Source of the DNA: Bermanella sp047621325
GTDB lineage: Bacteria > Pseudomonadota > Gammaproteobacteria > Pseudomonadales > Oceanobacteraceae
NCBI GenBank assembly: GCA_047621325.1
Contig: JBLHLT010000001.1
Location: 310,001-374,000 of the forward strand
Length of the DNA: 64,000 bases
Direction of reading: 5' to 3'
The position numbers were made by a program, and so were the translations under genes. This document shows, one piece after another, positions 52,619 to 62,630 of the stretch (the first letter of the stretch is position 1; each line of letters opens with the position of its first letter). The notes beneath the pieces were generated by a model. It was not told the DNA's origin, searched no databases, and worked only from the letters and a program-made list of their open reading frames with translations.

Positions 52619-55264
52619 ATGATGAAAAAAAATCGACCTGTTTTGCGTTTTTTGATATTAGCCTGCGCCGCTGGCTTCTTTAGTCTAATTTTAGGCGTAT
52701 GTAGTGTGTACTTATATCTTGCACCGAGCCTTCCTGCCGTTGAGAGTTTAAAAAACATTCAATTGCAGACACCACTTCGCATTTATACCAGCGACGGCAA
52801 GCTAATGGCCGAGTACGGTGAGAAGCGTCGTATGCCTGTGGCCTACGATGACGTGCCTCAGCAATTTTATAACGCGCTCATTGCGGCTGAAGATGAAAAC
52901 TTCTATCAACACATTGGAATTGACTTCAAAGGGCTTGCTCGTGCTGCCTATGAATTAATCACTACCGGTAAAAAACGCTCAGGTGGTAGTACCATCACCA
53001 TGCAAGTAGCAAAAAACTATTACCTCAGCAGTGAAAAAACCTTTACCCGTAAATTTACCGAAATTTTATTAGCACTGCATATTGAACGAGAATTAAGCAA
53101 AAAGGATATTTTAGAACTCTACGTCAATAAAATATATTTAGGTAAACGTGCTTACGGTGTCGAATCTGCCGCTCAAGTTTATTACGGTAAATCGATTCAA
53201 GAGTTATCTCTCGCGCAACTCGCTATGATTGCAGGCTTACCGCAAGCCCCTAGTGCGGCTAATCCAATCAACAACCCTGAGCGCGCCATTTATCGCCGCA
53301 ACTACGTACTTGCACGTATGTTCACGTCTGATTTCATTACCCAAGAAGAATTTGACGAAGCTGGCTCTGAACCAATTTCAGCCAAATATCACGGCCTTGC
53401 AACCGAAATAGAAGCCCCTTACATCGCTGAATTAGTACGTGCTGAGATGCTAGAGCGCTTCCCAGATGACCTCTATACAAAAGGTTACAGCGTCACCACG
53501 ACCATTCACAGTAAACTGCAAACAACAGCGCAAAAAGTAATACGTGAAGGCCTACAAGATTATGATCGTAAACATGGCTTGCGTTCAGAGGCGAAAGTAT
53601 TACCCGCCTTTATCCTGGCCGAACAGCAAGATATTCCAGTTTATGTACGTCCGACTATTTGGCAAGAAGGGGATCCTAGCCCAAGTGTGGATAAGACCCT
53701 CTTTTTACCGCCAAGCCCAAAAGATTTAAATACTCATTATTGGCTTGAGCAAATTCGGGATTTAAACAATCCAGGCGATTTGCAATGGGCTGTCATTACA
53801 CACATCAACACTGACGATCACTCTATTGAACTGGCCAGCACTCAGCAAAAAAATATTGCGATGCCTTTTGCGCACTTTCAATGGGCAAGGCAATACAAAA
53901 CGGTCAATCAACTCGGGCCAGAAATCACACAAGCCGAACAACTCTTTAGTGTTGGCCAGCGTGTTTTGATTCAAAAAATCAATGATGGTTTTTGGCTAGC
54001 ACAAGAACCAGAAGCACAAGCGTCTTTAGTTTCATTTGACCCTCAAAACGGTGCGCTTAAAGCCCTCGTGGGCGGTTATGATTTCAACCTCAGCAAATAC
54101 AATCGCGCCACTCAAGCCGACCGTCAACCAGGTTCGAGCTTTAAACCCTTTGTTTACAGTGCAGGTTTAGAATATGGCTTAACTCCAGCGTCTATTATTA
54201 ATGACGCACCTGTTGTGTTTGAAGACGATAGCCTTGAAGCCATCTGGCGACCTGAAAACTACAGCGGTAAATTCTTTGGGCCAACACGCCTGCGTCAAGC
54301 CCTATACAAATCACGCAATCTTGTTTCCATTCGTGTGCTCAGTCGCACCGGCATTGGCCGAACCATTAGTTACGTTACGCGTTTTGGCTTACCCAGACAA
54401 AAACTCAATCGCGACCTGTCACTTGCTTTGGGTAGCTCCGGGTTAACTCCTTATGAAATGGCCAGTGGATATAATGCCTTGGCTAACGGCGGCTATAAAG
54501 TTGACCCTCACTTTATTACTAAAATTGAAGACAACGAAGGTTTCGTTCTTTTTGAACACAAAGCGAAAATTGTTTGTGAGTCGTGCTTAAAAAGTATTGA
54601 CGATTTTAAAGAAAAGCTAGACGAAGAATTAAAAACGCAAAAAGAAAAAGCTGAGTCAGACGAAACAATTAATATAGCCGTTGCGCAAGAGAACAACCAA
54701 GTTCTACTCGAAGAATACATATCGCAATTTCCACCACTGGCTCCTCGTATAATGGATCAGCGTGTTAACTATCTAATGTATACCATGCTCAAAGATGTTA
54801 TCAAACAAGGAACCGGTAAACGCGCATTAGCACTTAAGCGCAATGATCTGGCAGGTAAAACCGGTACCACAAACGATCAAAAAGATGCATGGTTTTCAGG
54901 TTATAACAACAAACTGGTTGCCAATGTTTGGGTCGGGTTTGATAGCCCTAGAACACTGGGTAAGTGGGCTTTTGGTAGCAATACCGCATTACCTATTTGG
55001 GTTGAATACATGCGCGTAGCATTAAAAGATATGCCTGACTCCCCCATCAAACAACCTGACGGTTTGGTTTCAATTCGAATTGACCCTAAAACAGGTAACA
55101 GAGCTTATCCTGGCCAAACCGATGCCATTTTTGAGACCTTCCGTAAAGAAAATATTCCACAGCAAATGGAACAGCCTCCGGCTATTAGCAACGCCTACTC
55201 AACAGACAATGATCAGGAAAACAATGACGAAGACGGCGATTTTACGCCCGAACAATTATTTTAA
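52619..55264 (+). CDS. mrcA: penicillin-binding protein 1A
   Basis: Bifunctional peptidoglycan glycosyltransferase/transpeptidase anchored in the inner membrane. The chosen start (paired ATGs at 52619 and 52622) gives about 881 aa, with the anchor helix at about 11-34. The open frame extends to 52511, so a longer N-terminus is possible. The GT51 domain has AAEDENFYQHIGID and the GGSTITMQVAKN motif. The transpeptidase has SSFKPF (serine nucleophile), SRN and KTGTT. An OB-like insert and a Glu/Lys-rich segment lie within the transpeptidase part. Divergent from pilM, as in Pseudomonas. Confidence 0.93.
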   Translation: MMKKNRPVLRFLILACAAGFFSLILGVCSVYLYLAPSLPAVESLKNIQLQTPLRIYTSDGKLMAEYGEKRRMPVAYDDVPQQFYNALIAAEDENFYQHIGIDFKGLARAAYELITTGKKRSGGSTITMQVAKNYYLSSEKTFTRKFTEILLALHIERELSKKDILELYVNKIYLGKRAYGVESAAQVYYGKSIQELSLAQLAMIAGLPQAPSAANPINNPERAIYRRNYVLARMFTSDFITQEEFDEAGSEPISAKYHGLATEIEAPYIAELVRAEMLERFPDDLYTKGYSVTTTIHSKLQTTAQKVIREGLQDYDRKHGLRSEAKVLPAFILAEQQDIPVYVRPTIWQEGDPSPSVDKTLFLPPSPKDLNTHYWLEQIRDLNNPGDLQWAVITHINTDDHSIELASTQQKNIAMPFAHFQWARQYKTVNQLGPEITQAEQLFSVGQRVLIQKINDGFWLAQEPEAQASLVSFDPQNGALKALVGGYDFNLSKYNRATQADRQPGSSFKPFVYSAGLEYGLTPASIINDAPVVFEDDSLEAIWRPENYSGKFFGPTRLRQALYKSRNLVSIRVLSRTGIGRTISYVTRFGLPRQKLNRDLSLALGSSGLTPYEMASGYNALANGGYKVDPHFITKIEDNEGFVLFEHKAKIVCESCLKSIDDFKEKLDEELKTQKEKAESDETINIAVAQENNQVLLEEYISQFPPLAPRIMDQRVNYLMYTMLKDVIKQGTGKRALALKRNDLAGKTGTTNDQKDAWFSGYNNKLVANVWVGFDSPRTLGKWAFGSNTALPIWVEYMRVALKDMPDSPIKQPDGLVSIRIDPKTGNRAYPGQTDAIFETFRKENIPQQMEQPPAISNAYSTDNDQENNDEDGDFTPEQLF

Positions 55265-55266
55265 AT

Positions 55267-55296
55267 AAAAAAGGCGATCATTTGATCGCCTTTTTT
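55267..55296. terminator. bidirectional terminator between mrcA and dtd
   Basis: A perfect 14-bp stem, AAAAAAGGCGATCA / TGATCGCCTTTTTT, with a 2-nt loop. It serves both convergent genes. Confidence 0.92.
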
Positions 55297-55316
55297 ATTT
55301 CGACGTAACTATTGTG

Positions 55317-55754
55317 TTAATTCACTTCTAACATAAACGTTACCGGCCCATCATTTTGTAAACTCACTTGCATATCCGCACCAAAACGTCCTGTCTGCGT
55401 ATTGATAAGAGTCGTACTTTTTTGCACAAAATAATCATAAAGAGCTTCACCTAATACGGGTGATGCACCTTTTGAAAATCCTGGGCGTGTGCCTTTTTGG
55501 GTATCGGCAACCAAAGTGAATTGAGAAACGACAAGCAAACTGCCTTCAATCTGCTGAACGTTTAAATTCATCTTACCGTCAGCATCTGAAAATATACGAT
55601 AAGCCATTAATTTTTTTAATAGCTTATCGGCAATCTCTTGCGTATCTTCTTTTTCGACACCCAATAACACCAAAATACCTTGGCCAATTTCACCTGTGGT
55701 TTCACTGGCCACATCCACTTTTGCGTGCTGCACACGCTGAATCAACGCTTTCAT
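55317..55754 (-). CDS. dtd: D-aminoacyl-tRNA deacylase
   Basis: Removes D-amino acids (and glycine from tRNA-Ala) from mischarged tRNA. The 145-aa protein has the two active-site motifs SQFTLVAD (near 77-84) and the cross-subunit GPVTFMLEV at the C-terminus. Length is exactly the family norm. It follows rlmI by 18 bp on the same strand. Its link to the D-glutamate operon at 7.7-12.8 kb is thematic only. Confidence 0.95.
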   Translation of the reverse strand: MKALIQRVQHAKVDVASETTGEIGQGILVLLGVEKEDTQEIADKLLKKLMAYRIFSDADGKMNLNVQQIEGSLLVVSQFTLVADTQKGTRPGFSKGASPVLGEALYDYFVQKSTTLINTQTGRFGADMQVSLQNDGPVTFMLEVN

Positions 55755-55772
55755 GTGTGATCTATTTCTTTG

Positions 55773-56966
55773 TTATAAATTAAAAGCCACGCGGCACATT
55801 AGGCTTTTTATGTAACGTGTTTCGGCTATCGCCGGATGCACTGGGTGGTCAGGGCCTTGTCCACCACGTTCGATGATCTGCACATGACGATCAAGGTGAC
55901 GGCCTGCTTGCATTAACATATTTTCTAAACTGCTCTCACTTAAATGCATAGAACAGGACGCGCTTAATAAAAAGCCATCAGCACCGATTAAACGCATGCC
56001 CAGTTGATTTAATTTTTGATAAGCACGTTCACCAGCCGGTATATCTTTACGCTTAGGAATAAACGCCGGCGGATCTAAAATCACCACATCAAACAATTGA
56101 CCTTCTTCGATCAGTTTTTCCATAACCGTAAACGCATCACCTTTAATACACGTTACAGCATCCGCTACGCCATTTAATTTGGCATTATTATCTACCCAGT
56201 CTAACGCTTGCTTAGATACATCAACACAAGTTACATGCTCGGCACCTGCCGTGGCAGCCTGTACCCCCCAGCCACCAGCATAACTACAAATATCTAATAC
56301 GCGCTTACCTTTAACGTGACGATTAATGCGTTCACGATTTAAACGATGGTCATAAAACCAACCTGTTTTTTGCCCATCCCAAACCGGTACTTCAAACTGA
56401 GTTTCATTTTCAATCATCGGCACCATTTTTGGTACATCACCAACGGCCACTTCTACGTATTCTTCAAGGCCTTCCTGTACTCGCATCTTGCCATCGTTTT
56501 TCCACAACAAACCTTTCACGTCAAAAATTCGCGTCAAGGCGGCTTGAATTTGTGACTTCATCGCTTCCATGCCCGCTGTCGATATTTGTGCCACAAAATA
56601 ATCACCGTAGCGGTCGACCACTAGGCCCGGTAAACCATCACTCTCACCATACACCAAGCGATAATGAGGTTGATCAAAACAGGCTTCACGTAAGGCCAGC
56701 GCCATTTCAATTTTTTGCATGATCTGGCCACGACCAAATAACTTAGGACGACGCGATAACAAACGCGCACAAATCAAACTACTAGGGTTGATATAAGCCA
56801 CTCCAAGGTTTTTACCTTGCGAGCTTTGCACAATCACTTGCTCACCCGAGGTGAAGTCTTTCAAAGGTGTTGCCTTAGTATCCACCTCATTACTGTAAAT
56901 CCAGACGTGACCTTGTCTTAGGCGTTTATCTTCTTTCGCTCGTAGGCGCAAAATGGGTAAGGTCAT
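55773..56966 (-). CDS. rlmI: RlmI-type 23S rRNA m5C methyltransferase
   Basis: Class I SAM-dependent methyltransferase of the RlmI (YccW) family, expected to methylate a cytosine of 23S rRNA. The 397-aa protein has an N-terminal PUA domain (about 3-80), a middle EEHEAD-like domain and a Rossmann core with CSYAGGWGVQAA (SAM loop), VILDPPAFIP and the catalytic-type cysteine in SASCSMHL. The start MTLPILRLRAKEDKRL is typical. Confidence 0.9.
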   Translation of the reverse strand: MTLPILRLRAKEDKRLRQGHVWIYSNEVDTKATPLKDFTSGEQVIVQSSQGKNLGVAYINPSSLICARLLSRRPKLFGRGQIMQKIEMALALREACFDQPHYRLVYGESDGLPGLVVDRYGDYFVAQISTAGMEAMKSQIQAALTRIFDVKGLLWKNDGKMRVQEGLEEYVEVAVGDVPKMVPMIENETQFEVPVWDGQKTGWFYDHRLNRERINRHVKGKRVLDICSYAGGWGVQAATAGAEHVTCVDVSKQALDWVDNNAKLNGVADAVTCIKGDAFTVMEKLIEEGQLFDVVILDPPAFIPKRKDIPAGERAYQKLNQLGMRLIGADGFLLSASCSMHLSESSLENMLMQAGRHLDRHVQIIERGGQGPDHPVHPAIAETRYIKSLMCRVAFNL

Positions 56967-57075
56967 AGGATTCCTGTGGATAAATGATTTCTATCAAAAC
57001 AAGGGTAATTATAACTGGGAAATGCTGAATGTTGTCTAAACTAAATATCAGATAACCATTTTTAGGCCTCGACCA

Positions 57076-57951
57076 GTGTCTGACCTCAGCGAAGAGCAAA
57101 TTAAAAAAATCCTGCAAGGCATCAGTATTCCGCCACAGCCACAAATCATGGTGGATCTGCAAATGGAACAAGTCATGCCGGATCCTGACATTAACCGCAT
57201 CGCCGATCTTATTAGGCAAGATGTAGGGCTGGCAGGTACCGTATTGAAAGTGGTCAACAGCCCGTTTTATGGGTTGTCGAATGAAATTACCAGCATTCAA
57301 CAAGCGGTTGGCATTTTGGGCATGAATAGCGTGGTCAATATCGTGAATGGTATTAGCATCAAAAGTTCCATGAGCGACGAGACGATAAAAGCCCTTACAC
57401 GCTTTTGGGACAGCGCCATGGACGTTGCCATGACCAGCGCAACCATCGCCAAACAAGTTGGCTATAATTACCCTGATAATGCATACGCATTAGGCTTGTT
57501 TCATAATGTGGGTGTACCGCTATTAATGAACCGTTACCCTAACTACCTTGAGGTGTTAGAAGAAAGTTACAGTGGTGGCTACAACCGCATCATTGATTTT
57601 GAAAACCAGCAGCTCAATACCAACCATGCTGTCATCGGCTACTACACGGCTAAATCTTGGAACCTACCCAAAGTACTCTGCGATATCATCGCAGAGCACC
57701 ACAGCTGCAAGCGTTTATTTAGCAAACAAACCATCGAGAACGACCAAACAACCCTCACCTGCATCTTAAAAATGGCCGAACACATCTGCGGCACATATAA
57801 AGTATTAGGGCGACAAGATGAAGACTTCGAATGGCAAGACATAGGGACAATGGTATTAGAGTATCTGGGCTTCAACGATTACGATCTGGAGACCTTCAAA
57901 GAAAACTTTGCTGAATTAGGCATCAGTCCAAACAACTACGGACTGGGTTAA
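57076..57951 (+). CDS. HDOD domain protein
   Basis: A 291-aa cytoplasmic signalling protein with one HDOD domain (about 18-215), a catalytically silent relative of HD phosphohydrolases. It contains the typical QDVGLAGTVLKVVNSPFYG (near 49-67) and IQQAVGILGMNSVVNIV (near 75-91). It starts with GTG at 57076, since the first ATG would remove conserved residues (IPPQPQIMVDL). Target unknown; HDOD proteins often act in c-di-GMP or motility circuits. Convergent with ubiI, sharing a TTAA stop overlap. Confidence 0.86.
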   Translation: MSDLSEEQIKKILQGISIPPQPQIMVDLQMEQVMPDPDINRIADLIRQDVGLAGTVLKVVNSPFYGLSNEITSIQQAVGILGMNSVVNIVNGISIKSSMSDETIKALTRFWDSAMDVAMTSATIAKQVGYNYPDNAYALGLFHNVGVPLLMNRYPNYLEVLEESYSGGYNRIIDFENQQLNTNHAVIGYYTAKSWNLPKVLCDIIAEHHSCKRLFSKQTIENDQTTLTCILKMAEHICGTYKVLGRQDEDFEWQDIGTMVLEYLGFNDYDLETFKENFAELGISPNNYGLG

Positions 57952-59165
57952 CGAATTTCTCGCTGACTGCCCATAGCTAACTGAACAATATGATTCTTTA
58001 AGAAGCCCACACGATTCAATTTCGTCATACCCCAATTGCGCATCCACCTAATAGCTGGCGTTTTAACTGCAAAAAAGCGTTTGAAGCCTTCCATTGTCGC
58101 CATCATTGATAAATTTTCAGGCATGCGTCTGCGCTCAAAACGAGCCAGTACCTGCTGATGACTAGCCGACAAACCCCGAGCAACGCCCTGTTTAATTTCA
58201 TCAGCCAATACATAGGCATCCATAAAACCCAGATTCACGCCCTGCCCTGCCAATGGGTGAATACTGTGAGCGGCATCGCCCACGAGTACGATGCCATTTT
58301 TCACATAACGCTTAGCGTGACGCTGCCGCAAAGGAATGGCAGCGCGCTTACCACACGCAGTCACCTCACCGAGCGTATTTTCAAACGCTCGAGTCAAATG
58401 CGTTAAAAATTCAGCATCACTTAAATCGACTAACTGCTGTGCGTGCATTTCAGAGCAAGACCAAACAATGCTGCACAAATTTGGCTGGGCTAACGGTAAA
58501 AACGCTAATACCCCATCGTCAGTAAAACGCTGCCACGCGCACGCATCATGAGGCATTTCTAACGCAACCGTACAGACCAAAGCATGGTGTTGGTAATCCC
58601 ATTCGCGCATATCAAACTGCGCCCATTCCCTCACCCAAGAACGCGCACCATCTGCCGCAACCACCATGGGCGCTTGCAGCAGTTGGCCAGAATCCAGCTG
58701 TAGTAGGTATGAGGTCTCGTCTTGCTCAAGTGATTCGATGCTTTCTACTTTCGCAGGGTTAAATACCTGCACATTGGTTTGTTGCGACAATGCCTGCATT
58801 AAACCGGCACTCGTCACCGAATTTTCGACAATATGACCCAAATGGGTTTCGGCTAATTCGTTCGTCGTAAATTGAATATGGCCCGTGCCTTCGCCATCCC
58901 ACACCCGCATTTTGTCATAGGCGCTTAATCGTGCCGCTGGTAACGTTTGCCAAACCCCTAAACGAGTTAAAAATGCTTCGCTCGCACGATTCAATGCACT
59001 CACCCGGATATCGGCATCAGCCATATTTAATGGATTGGCGTTCAAAGATAACGCAGGCTGAGCTTCAACCAAAGCAATAGAAATAGGCGTATCTTTTAAC
59101 GCACACGCTAACGACGCGCCCACCAAACCGCCACCCACGATGATCAAATCAAACTGCTGATTCAT
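57948..59165 (-). CDS. ubiI: FAD-dependent ubiquinone hydroxylase, UbiI/VisC type
   Basis: Aromatic-ring hydroxylase of ubiquinone synthesis (C5 hydroxylation when it is UbiI). The 405-aa protein has FAD-binding GGGLVGASLA (near 11-20), the DG motif VVAADGARSWVR and GDAAHSIHPLAGQGVNLG (near 287-304). It is the second of two paralogues after pepP, as in E. coli pepP-ubiH-ubiI, which supports UbiI rather than UbiF. It follows ubiH by 25 bp. Confidence 0.88.
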   Translation of the reverse strand: MNQQFDLIIVGGGLVGASLACALKDTPISIALVEAQPALSLNANPLNMADADIRVSALNRASEAFLTRLGVWQTLPAARLSAYDKMRVWDGEGTGHIQFTTNELAETHLGHIVENSVTSAGLMQALSQQTNVQVFNPAKVESIESLEQDETSYLLQLDSGQLLQAPMVVAADGARSWVREWAQFDMREWDYQHHALVCTVALEMPHDACAWQRFTDDGVLAFLPLAQPNLCSIVWSCSEMHAQQLVDLSDAEFLTHLTRAFENTLGEVTACGKRAAIPLRQRHAKRYVKNGIVLVGDAAHSIHPLAGQGVNLGFMDAYVLADEIKQGVARGLSASHQQVLARFERRRMPENLSMMATMEGFKRFFAVKTPAIRWMRNWGMTKLNRVGFLKNHIVQLAMGSQREIR

Positions 59166-59190
59166 AATCTTTAAACGTTCCTAAATTCAA

Positions 59191-60420
59191 TTACGGCTGC
59201 CACGTCTGCGCACTTCCCACTAAACCCATGGCTTGACGAGCAAACAGGGTTTTTGCCACGGGTAACGTATCGAGCATGGTTAAACCCACGCTACGCACAA
59301 GCGACCACGCAGCACCTGATTGTGCAAACTGCACTGGCAAATGATGACTCAAACCAATGGTGAAGGTTTGATCTTGCCCCTGAGCGTATTGATACGATAA
59401 CAAATGCGGCAACTGTCCCAGTTGATCTGCGCCATGCTGTTGCCATGTTTGCGCAATGCTATTGGCTAATGCTTTTGCATCGCGCAACGCCAAGTTAAAG
59501 CCTTGCCCAGCCACAGGGTGCAGGCCATGGGCCGCATTGCCTAATACCACTAAGTGACTGCGCACTTGTTCAGCCGCTTGGCTTAATACCAACGGGTAAC
59601 AACTTCGATCACCACTTTTAATAATGCGGCCTTTATCAAAACCCACAGCCTGTTGCAGACGCAGGTTAAATTCGGTTTCACCTAATGCTAAATGTGCCTG
59701 TGCTTGTTCGTGAGGCATACACCAAACCAGTGCAAACCGATTACCCTGCATCGGCAATAGCGCCAATGGCCCACCACGGGTAAAGCGCTCAAACGCCCAA
59801 TGGTCATGTGGGCGATCAAAACTCACATTACAAACCAGCGCAGTTTGGCCGTAATCATGGCGACGCTGAGCAATGCCTAGCTGCTGGCAACCCGCGCTAT
59901 TCACTCCATCCGCCAGCACCAATAGCCGACCGGTTAATTCAATCGTTTCACCCGCAAGTTGTAACTGTAAACAGGCACCGTCTGAGTTTATTTGGTAGTG
60001 CTCAACACTGGCTGGCGCAAAAATAGAAAGCTGAGGTGACTCCAATAACGCCTGTGACAATACTTGGCCCAATGCACGATTTGGAATGACATATCCTAAC
60101 GCCGCGACCGATTCATCTTTTGCATGCAAACGCACGCGACCAAATTGACCCTGCTGACTCACTTGAATATGTTCAATAGCACAGCTAGCGCTCGCCAAGC
60201 CTGACCATAAAGACAGTGCTTCAAAAATACGCTGAGTGCCTAACGATAACGCGGTTGTTCTATCATCAAAGCTGGGCTGCTGGCCTTGCGTAGCATCAAT
60301 TTGATGGTCATCAATCAACGCAACGGATAACCCTTGAGCCATGTATTTGCGTAGCAATAAAGCCAAACTGGCTCCCACCATACCCGCGCCAACAATGATC
60401 ACATCAAACGAATTTTTCAT
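59191..60420 (-). CDS. ubiH: 2-octaprenyl-6-methoxyphenol hydroxylase
   Basis: FAD monooxygenase for C1 hydroxylation in ubiquinone synthesis. The 409-aa protein has GAGMVGASLALLL (near 11-23), VLADGVNSAGCQQLG and GNAAHGLHPVAGQGFNLALRD. It overlaps the pepP stop by 4 bp (ATGA), the classic pepP-ubiH junction. Peripheral membrane enzyme of the Ubi complex. A swap with the ubiI assignment cannot be excluded by eye. Confidence 0.9.
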   Translation of the reverse strand: MKNSFDVIIVGAGMVGASLALLLRKYMAQGLSVALIDDHQIDATQGQQPSFDDRTTALSLGTQRIFEALSLWSGLASASCAIEHIQVSQQGQFGRVRLHAKDESVAALGYVIPNRALGQVLSQALLESPQLSIFAPASVEHYQINSDGACLQLQLAGETIELTGRLLVLADGVNSAGCQQLGIAQRRHDYGQTALVCNVSFDRPHDHWAFERFTRGGPLALLPMQGNRFALVWCMPHEQAQAHLALGETEFNLRLQQAVGFDKGRIIKSGDRSCYPLVLSQAAEQVRSHLVVLGNAAHGLHPVAGQGFNLALRDAKALANSIAQTWQQHGADQLGQLPHLLSYQYAQGQDQTFTIGLSHHLPVQFAQSGAAWSLVRSVGLTMLDTLPVAKTLFARQAMGLVGSAQTWQP

Positions 60421-61730
60421 GCCTTGCCAGCCATTAATGCCTCAATATCGGCAATGGTCTTAGGTACTTCTTCACTTAATACGCGATGCCCTTTAGCCGT
60501 CACCAATACATCGTCTTCTATGCGGATGCCAATGCCGCGCCATTTTTTATCCACAGACTCATCATCAGGCGCAATGTACAAACCTGGTTCAATGGTTAAC
60601 ACCATGCCCGCTTGCAGCACTCGCCACTGGCCGTCAATTTTATAGGCACCTACATCATGAACGTCCATGCCCAACCAATGGCTGGTGCGATGCATATAAA
60701 AAGGCTTGTAGGCTTCGTCTTTGATAAGTTGATTAACATCCCCTGTCAGTAGACCTAAGCCCACCAAACCTTGCGTCAGCACTTGCAGAGTCGCTTCATG
60801 TGGATGGTTAAAGTGATTGCCCGGTTTTACGGCATCAATGGCCGCAAATTGTGCGTCGAGCACCAACTGATACAAGGCTTTTTGCTCTGGGCTAAATCGG
60901 CCGTTAGCAGGAAACGTACGAGTAATATCACTGGCGTAATGATTCACCTCACAACCGGCATCAATTAAAATTAGATCGCCGTCTTTGATCTGCTGGTCGT
61001 TATGGGTGTAGTGCAGAATGCAGGCATTTTCTCCTGCCCCCACAATACTGGTATAGGCATCAAACCGAGAGCCGTGATCTGCACAGTAGTGGCGAATAGT
61101 GCCTTCTAACTGATACTCATACATTCCCGGCGTCACTTGTTTCATCGCGGCCATGTGCGCATGAGCACTGATGCTCGCCGCTTTGGCCATGGTTTCGATT
61201 TCAGCATCGTCTTTGATTAAACGCAGCTCATGCAATAAAGGCTCAATGGCTTGCATAGCGGTAGGGGCTTGCACACCCGTGCGGGCTTTGAGTTTCACTT
61301 TTTCAATAGCGTCGATTAGAGACCTGTCCCAAACCTTATCACTGCCCCAGGCTGCGTATACCTGTTCACAATCACTCATTAATACGGGCAATTTAGCCGC
61401 TAACTCCGTGATGGCAAACGCTTCATTAAGGCTCAACTTTTCAACAGCGGCTTCAGGGCCAAGACGATAGCCCGTCCAAATCTCCATCTCTTTTACTTTG
61501 GCTTGGCAAAATAGAATAGTGCGACACTCACCGCCTTTCTTTTGCAGCACCAAACACGCGCTGTCTTCGGTGAAGCCAGTTAAGTAGAAAAAGTCGCTAC
61601 TTTGGCGAAACGGAAAGTCCGCATCACGATTACGTAAATGAATATCAGCCGATGGAATAACAGCCAAGCTGTTATCGGCCATCTTGTTGAATAATGCGTC
61701 TCTATGCTGGGTAAAATTCAACGTAACCAC
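60417..61730 (-). CDS. pepP: Xaa-Pro aminopeptidase
   Basis: Removes N-terminal residues before proline; di-manganese pita-bread enzyme. The 437-aa protein starts at GTG 61730 and aligns from the N-terminus with PepP (RDADFPFRQSSDFFYLTGF). Metal ligands are visible as D-D (LIDAGCEVNHYASDITRTFP), H (HWLGMDVHD), E (LTIEPGLYI) and E (GIRIEDDVLVT). It lies 9 bp after ygfB and overlaps ubiH. Confidence 0.94.
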   Translation of the reverse strand: MVTLNFTQHRDALFNKMADNSLAVIPSADIHLRNRDADFPFRQSSDFFYLTGFTEDSACLVLQKKGGECRTILFCQAKVKEMEIWTGYRLGPEAAVEKLSLNEAFAITELAAKLPVLMSDCEQVYAAWGSDKVWDRSLIDAIEKVKLKARTGVQAPTAMQAIEPLLHELRLIKDDAEIETMAKAASISAHAHMAAMKQVTPGMYEYQLEGTIRHYCADHGSRFDAYTSIVGAGENACILHYTHNDQQIKDGDLILIDAGCEVNHYASDITRTFPANGRFSPEQKALYQLVLDAQFAAIDAVKPGNHFNHPHEATLQVLTQGLVGLGLLTGDVNQLIKDEAYKPFYMHRTSHWLGMDVHDVGAYKIDGQWRVLQAGMVLTIEPGLYIAPDDESVDKKWRGIGIRIEDDVLVTAKGHRVLSEEVPKTIADIEALMAGKA

Positions 61731-61739
61731 CTTATTAAA

Positions 61740-62315
61740 TTAGTGCAGTTTAGGTTCTTGCTGTGCTTGATTAAAATGATAAAACATAAACAGGGCTGTC
61801 ACGCGTGCGTGTTCGACTAATTCTGTGAATAAACGCTCACTGCCCTCGTCAATGTCCTCTTCTTCAATACCATAACTGAACGCATCGTAATGCTTCAGAA
61901 TTTCCATGACATCTTCATCTATGTCGTCTTCTGCAATTCGCCCGGAAGCACCAAAACCATCTAAAAATCCTTTAGACCATTCTGAAAATGCTTGGATGCG
62001 AACATCAAATTCTTCTTCATCACTTGGCAGTAATAGCTTAAAGTCTAGATCTTGGCCTTGAATCTGTTTTAACTCATCCTGATAAAAGCCTAAAATAGGC
62101 AGCTTACTTTTATCATTCCAAGCATTTGGTAAAGCAAGGTATTCTGCGCTTTCTGCCAACCATTGTTCTTTGCTTAAGCGTGCACCTGTGCATAAGTAAC
62201 CGGTTAGCCAGCCTTGCATGGCAGAAGGCGATGCCAATGCTCCTTGGCTCAAGGCAATATTGCTATAAAGATCGAAGCGGGAAATTTTGACAGGTCGATT
62301 ATCAGAACTGGACAT
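61740..62315 (-). CDS. ygfB: UPF0149 family protein (YgfB-like)
   Basis: A 191-aa cytoplasmic protein of the YgfB/YecA family: the segment SPSAMQGWLTGYLCTG near the N-terminus, then FSEWSKGFLDGFGASG (near 128-143) and an acidic DEDVMEILKHYDAFSYG stretch. No membrane segment. The frame extends upstream to 62531, but that part encodes an unrelated hydrophobic stretch opposite the TIGR02449 gene. ATG 62315 (MSSSDNRPVK) or 62342 are sensible starts. In the pepP-ubiH-ubiI operon. Confidence 0.88.
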   Translation of the reverse strand: MSSSDNRPVKISRFDLYSNIALSQGALASPSAMQGWLTGYLCTGARLSKEQWLAESAEYLALPNAWNDKSKLPILGFYQDELKQIQGQDLDFKLLLPSDEEEFDVRIQAFSEWSKGFLDGFGASGRIAEDDIDEDVMEILKHYDAFSYGIEEEDIDEGSERLFTELVEHARVTALFMFYHFNQAQQEPKLH

Positions 62316-62414
62316 AAGCAGGCTCGTACTAAAATATGCCATCGTATCACGGCTGTATTTGACCCACCAAGGCCACAAGATTATATTTAGCCCAACTGCC
62401 AAATAGGGTGCACA

Positions 62415-62630
62415 ATGGATTCCCCAAGTCTTAAAGACATTAACAAAAAATTGGATGAGCTGATTACTGCCTATCAGCGCACCAAAGATGAAAACCGCAA
62501 GCTCAAGACTGAGACGGAATCTTGGCAACATGAGCGCCAGCGTTTACTTCAACAAAATGAACTAGCGCGCAATAAGATTGCCGAAATGCTTTCTCGTTTA
62601 AAGCTGCTGGAGCACGAACCTAATGACTAA
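62415..62630 (+). CDS. TIGR02449 family coiled-coil protein (ZapB-like)
   Basis: A 71-aa protein, almost all heptad coiled coil (residues about 5-67, with KKLDELITAYQRTKDENRKL). The TIGR02449 family is regularly encoded before zapA and resembles ZapB/SlyX-type small coiled coils. A division-related role is inferred from context. It overlaps zapA by 8 bp, so translation is coupled. Confidence 0.85.
   Translation: MDSPSLKDINKKLDELITAYQRTKDENRKLKTETESWQHERQRLLQQNELARNKIAEMLSRLKLLEHEPND

Noticed and set aside
56926..57456. 176-codon minus-strand ORF opposite the HDOD gene
   Set aside because: Antisense shadow: the HDOD frame has clear family motifs, while this product is His/Asn-rich with no family resemblance.
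62316..62531. 72-residue hydrophobic N-terminal extension of the YgfB-like protein
   Set aside because: It lies opposite the TIGR02449 gene and its promoter region, and family members start near MSSSDNRPVK.
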